From Rebecca billardiae RCC1528 (taxonomy: Eukaryota; Haptophyta): DNA of 64,000 bases. Shown piece after piece: positions 62,126 to 64,000 of the stretch. The position numbers were made by a program, and so were the translations under genes. Below the pieces are notes generated by a model. It did no database searches. It had not been told where the DNA came from and worked only from the letters and a program-made list of their open reading frames with translations. Where the stretch lies: NCBI GenBank assembly GCA_965240325.2, contig OZ251237.1:1550001-1614000 (forward strand), in the 5' to 3' direction. How positions within the stretch are numbered: the first letter of the stretch is position 1; each line of letters begins with the position of its first letter.

Positions 62126-63553
62126 TCAGCGCGGCCCACATCGCAGGGGCGACAGCTGCACCACGCGCTGAAGCAACGGCTGCACTCCGACGCCATCGTT
62201 GCCCACGCCCAGGCCGAGCGCGCCCGAGCGTCTGCCGTATGCGTGCACGCCGCCGTCCGCCGTCACGTAGAGGGCGTGAGATCGGCCGAGCGAGCAGTCG
62301 ACCACGCGCGCATGCGCGAGGCCCTCCACCCGCTCGGGCAGCGTGCGATCCACTCGGTCCCCCAGCCCCAGCTGGCCACTGCTGTTGCTCCCAAACGTGT
62401 GCACGCTGCCGTCCGCGCACACCACTGCGCTGCTGCGCGAGCCCGCGTTGGCGCGCACGGCACGCACGCCCATCAGTGCGTCGATGCGCGTGGGCACCAA
62501 GCGATGCGCCACGTCACCGCAGCCGAGCGCGCCACCAAACGCGCCTCCGAAGGAGTGCACGCCGCCCGCTGCGTCCACCACCAGGCTGTGCTCGAAGCCC
62601 GCGCTCACGTGCACGGCGCGCACGCCCGCGAGCGCCTCGATGCGCCGCGGCGTGCGCTGCTGCTGCTCGTCACCGTGGCCAAGGCAGCCGCCAGAGCCAT
62701 ACCCGCACGAGTACACAGCGCCGCACGCCGAGAGCAGCAGCGTGTGCCCCCAGCCCGCGGCCATGCCGCCCACGCGCACGCCGTCCAGCGCCTCGATGCG
62801 CGTCGGCTCCAGCCGGTCCTCCGTGTCGCCATGGCCGAGCTGGCCATAGCGGTTGTGGCCCCAGCTGTACGCCGCGCCCGCAGCTGTGAGCGCGAAGCTG
62901 TGGTCGGCGCTAGCGCAAATCCCGACGACGAGCTCCGCACCCAATGCCGCCACCTGCACGAACGCCCGTCGCTCAGCCTTGTCGCCCACGCCCAGCTGGC
63001 CGTGGTCGTTGCTGCCGCACGCGTACACGGCACCCGCCTCGCTGAGCGCGAGCAGGTGCTTGTCGTCGGCAGCTACTGCACACACGCGCACCGCCTCGAG
63101 CGAGTTCACGCGCGTCGGCACGAGCACGCGAGACTCCCTGCTGAGCTCGGGATGGCCCAGCGGTGCGCCGCACGTGTGCACGCCGCCGTCCGCGTCAACA
63201 AAAGCGCTGAACGCGTCGGGATACATTCCACCGGAGGCTGCAATGCGCGTGTGCGCGTGCGCGAGCTCGAGCACACGCTCGCGCGCGAGCAGCTCCTCAG
63301 CCCACGTGGACACGCCAACGGGCAGGCTCGCCGGCAGCGCGGCCTTGTGCCCTCGCGTGCGTGCGCGCTCGCGCAGCGCGTGCTCGAGCGGCGCGCCGCG
63401 GAAGAGGCGCGCGGCGGCGTTGGCGGCAGCGAGGTCGCGCGTGCCACCGAGATGAGTGAGGATGCGCGCGACCAGCTCGGGCGGCACGTCGGTGAGCCGC
63501 ACGGCCGCCGCTGCCGACGCGCCCTCGGCGCGCGCGCGCGTGGTCGGTGCCAT
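62126..63553 (-). CDS. F-box/RCC1-repeat protein, copy 4 (475 aa)
   Basis: Single exon. The ATG at 63553 (MAPTTRARAEGASAAAAVRL) is aligned with copies 2 and 3; an ATG at 63571 would add six residues. F-box-like VRLTDVPPELVARILTHLGG, then RCC1 blades ACGSNDHGQLGVGD, SWGHNRYGQLGHGD, SCGYGSGGCLGHGD, SFGGAFGGALGCGD and TFGSNSSGQLGLGD. It differs from the others in blade-turn residues, for example Cys replacing Arg or His at two turns. It is separated from copy 3 by the membrane-protein gene and so is not a simple tandem neighbour. The upstream 100 bp still align with the upstream region of copy 2. Confidence 0.85.
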   Translation of the reverse strand: MAPTTRARAEGASAAAAVRLTDVPPELVARILTHLGGTRDLAAANAAARLFRGAPLEHALRERARTRGHKAALPASLPVGVSTWAEELLARERVLELAHAHTRIAASGGMYPDAFSAFVDADGGVHTCGAPLGHPELSRESRVLVPTRVNSLEAVRVCAVAADDKHLLALSEAGAVYACGSNDHGQLGVGDKAERRAFVQVAALGAELVVGICASADHSFALTAAGAAYSWGHNRYGQLGHGDTEDRLEPTRIEALDGVRVGGMAAGWGHTLLLSACGAVYSCGYGSGGCLGHGDEQQQRTPRRIEALAGVRAVHVSAGFEHSLVVDAAGGVHSFGGAFGGALGCGDVAHRLVPTRIDALMGVRAVRANAGSRSSAVVCADGSVHTFGSNSSGQLGLGDRVDRTLPERVEGLAHARVVDCSLGRSHALYVTADGGVHAYGRRSGALGLGVGNDGVGVQPLLQRVVQLSPLRCGPR

Positions 63554-64000
63554 CAAGGGTGGTCGCGCCACTTGCTGTCGTCAACTCGCGCGCCGACGAC
63601 CACGGCGGTTCTGCACGTTAAATCATAGTAAACTGTAGCCGATTGGTTTTTGTAATTGCAGGATTTACAGCGCTAGTCGTGATGATTTTCGCGCTCGCTC
63701 CATTCTTCCGATGATGATTGACCAAGGGCGCGAAAGGGGGTCGCTCGCTAAGCCCCACCCGCTCCGGCCAGCATGGCTGCCTGGCCGGCGGCGGCGTGCT
63801 TAAGCGAGCCGTAAGCCGGGAATCCACGCGCTGGCGGTGCGGTTTTGGCGGCGCAGGTGGCCTCGCAGGTCGCCTGCAGGTATGCTCAGAGCCTTAGGAC
63901 AGGTTGGTGGCCCGCAACCCCAGGCTCCTTGTCGCTGCTTGCCGACTGCAAGCGATCACGAGTCGACCGTGCAATCCCGCGTGCACGCGGCCCAACGTAG
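63554..64000. other. Right-hand end of window, no gene seen
   Basis: The first 120 bp carry RCC1-family upstream sequence, including agtaaactgta, the core of the palindromic element. A ccagcatggctgcc start-like context at 63769 opens a frame of only 13 codons, which could be a first exon of a gene beyond the window. Confidence 0.4.

Overview
This is nuclear DNA of a GC-rich eukaryote. Genes are spliced: nearly every intron starts GTGCGC and ends in GCGCAG. Many proteins carry Ala/Gly/Pro-rich inserts, and telomere-type TTAGGG units occur inside one intron. Gene content fits a flagellated, probably photosynthetic unicellular alga: CFAP57 and TBCCD1 are cilium/centriole genes, D-glycerate 3-kinase belongs to photorespiration, and there are Ser-Pro-rich surface proteins. 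The GC-rich introns and protein style suggest a haptophyte, with a pelagophyte or another stramenopile as alternatives. The lineage is inference.

Layout. 1-14 kb: three genes of one surface-protein family (signal peptide, giant SPPP rod, leucine-rich repeats, membrane anchor). The first is cut by the window edge and lies head to head with the second. 14.6-18.8 kb: a divergent pair of kinase genes, FGGY sugar kinase (-) and glycerate kinase (+), 93 bp apart. 19.1-25.8 kb: CFAP57 in 17 exons. 26.2-27.5 kb: EMC10 (-). 28.4-30.0 kb: nucleoredoxin (+). 32.1-35.0 kb: a head-to-head pair of near-identical secreted proteins of unknown function. 37.6-40.3 kb: a papain-type protease fused to an SRCR domain and a membrane anchor (-). 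42.8-46.6 kb: TBCCD1 (+). 47.1-48.0 kb: two tandem copies of an AT-richer element with terminal inverted repeats. 48.4-63.6 kb: four F-box/RCC1-repeat genes, interspersed with an acidic nuclear-type protein, an MFS transporter and a small membrane-anchored protein.

The genes form no operon or single pathway. Recurrent themes are local inverted gene duplication (1/4 kb, 32/34 kb, and the RCC1 family on both strands), compact divergent promoters (93, 125 and 168 bp), and intergenic stretches of 0.4-3 kb with satellites and degenerate mobile elements. Exon boundaries were placed by hand, by matching reading frame, splice dinucleotides and family sequence, and were not checked against transcripts. 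I saw no tRNA, rRNA or CRISPR array.
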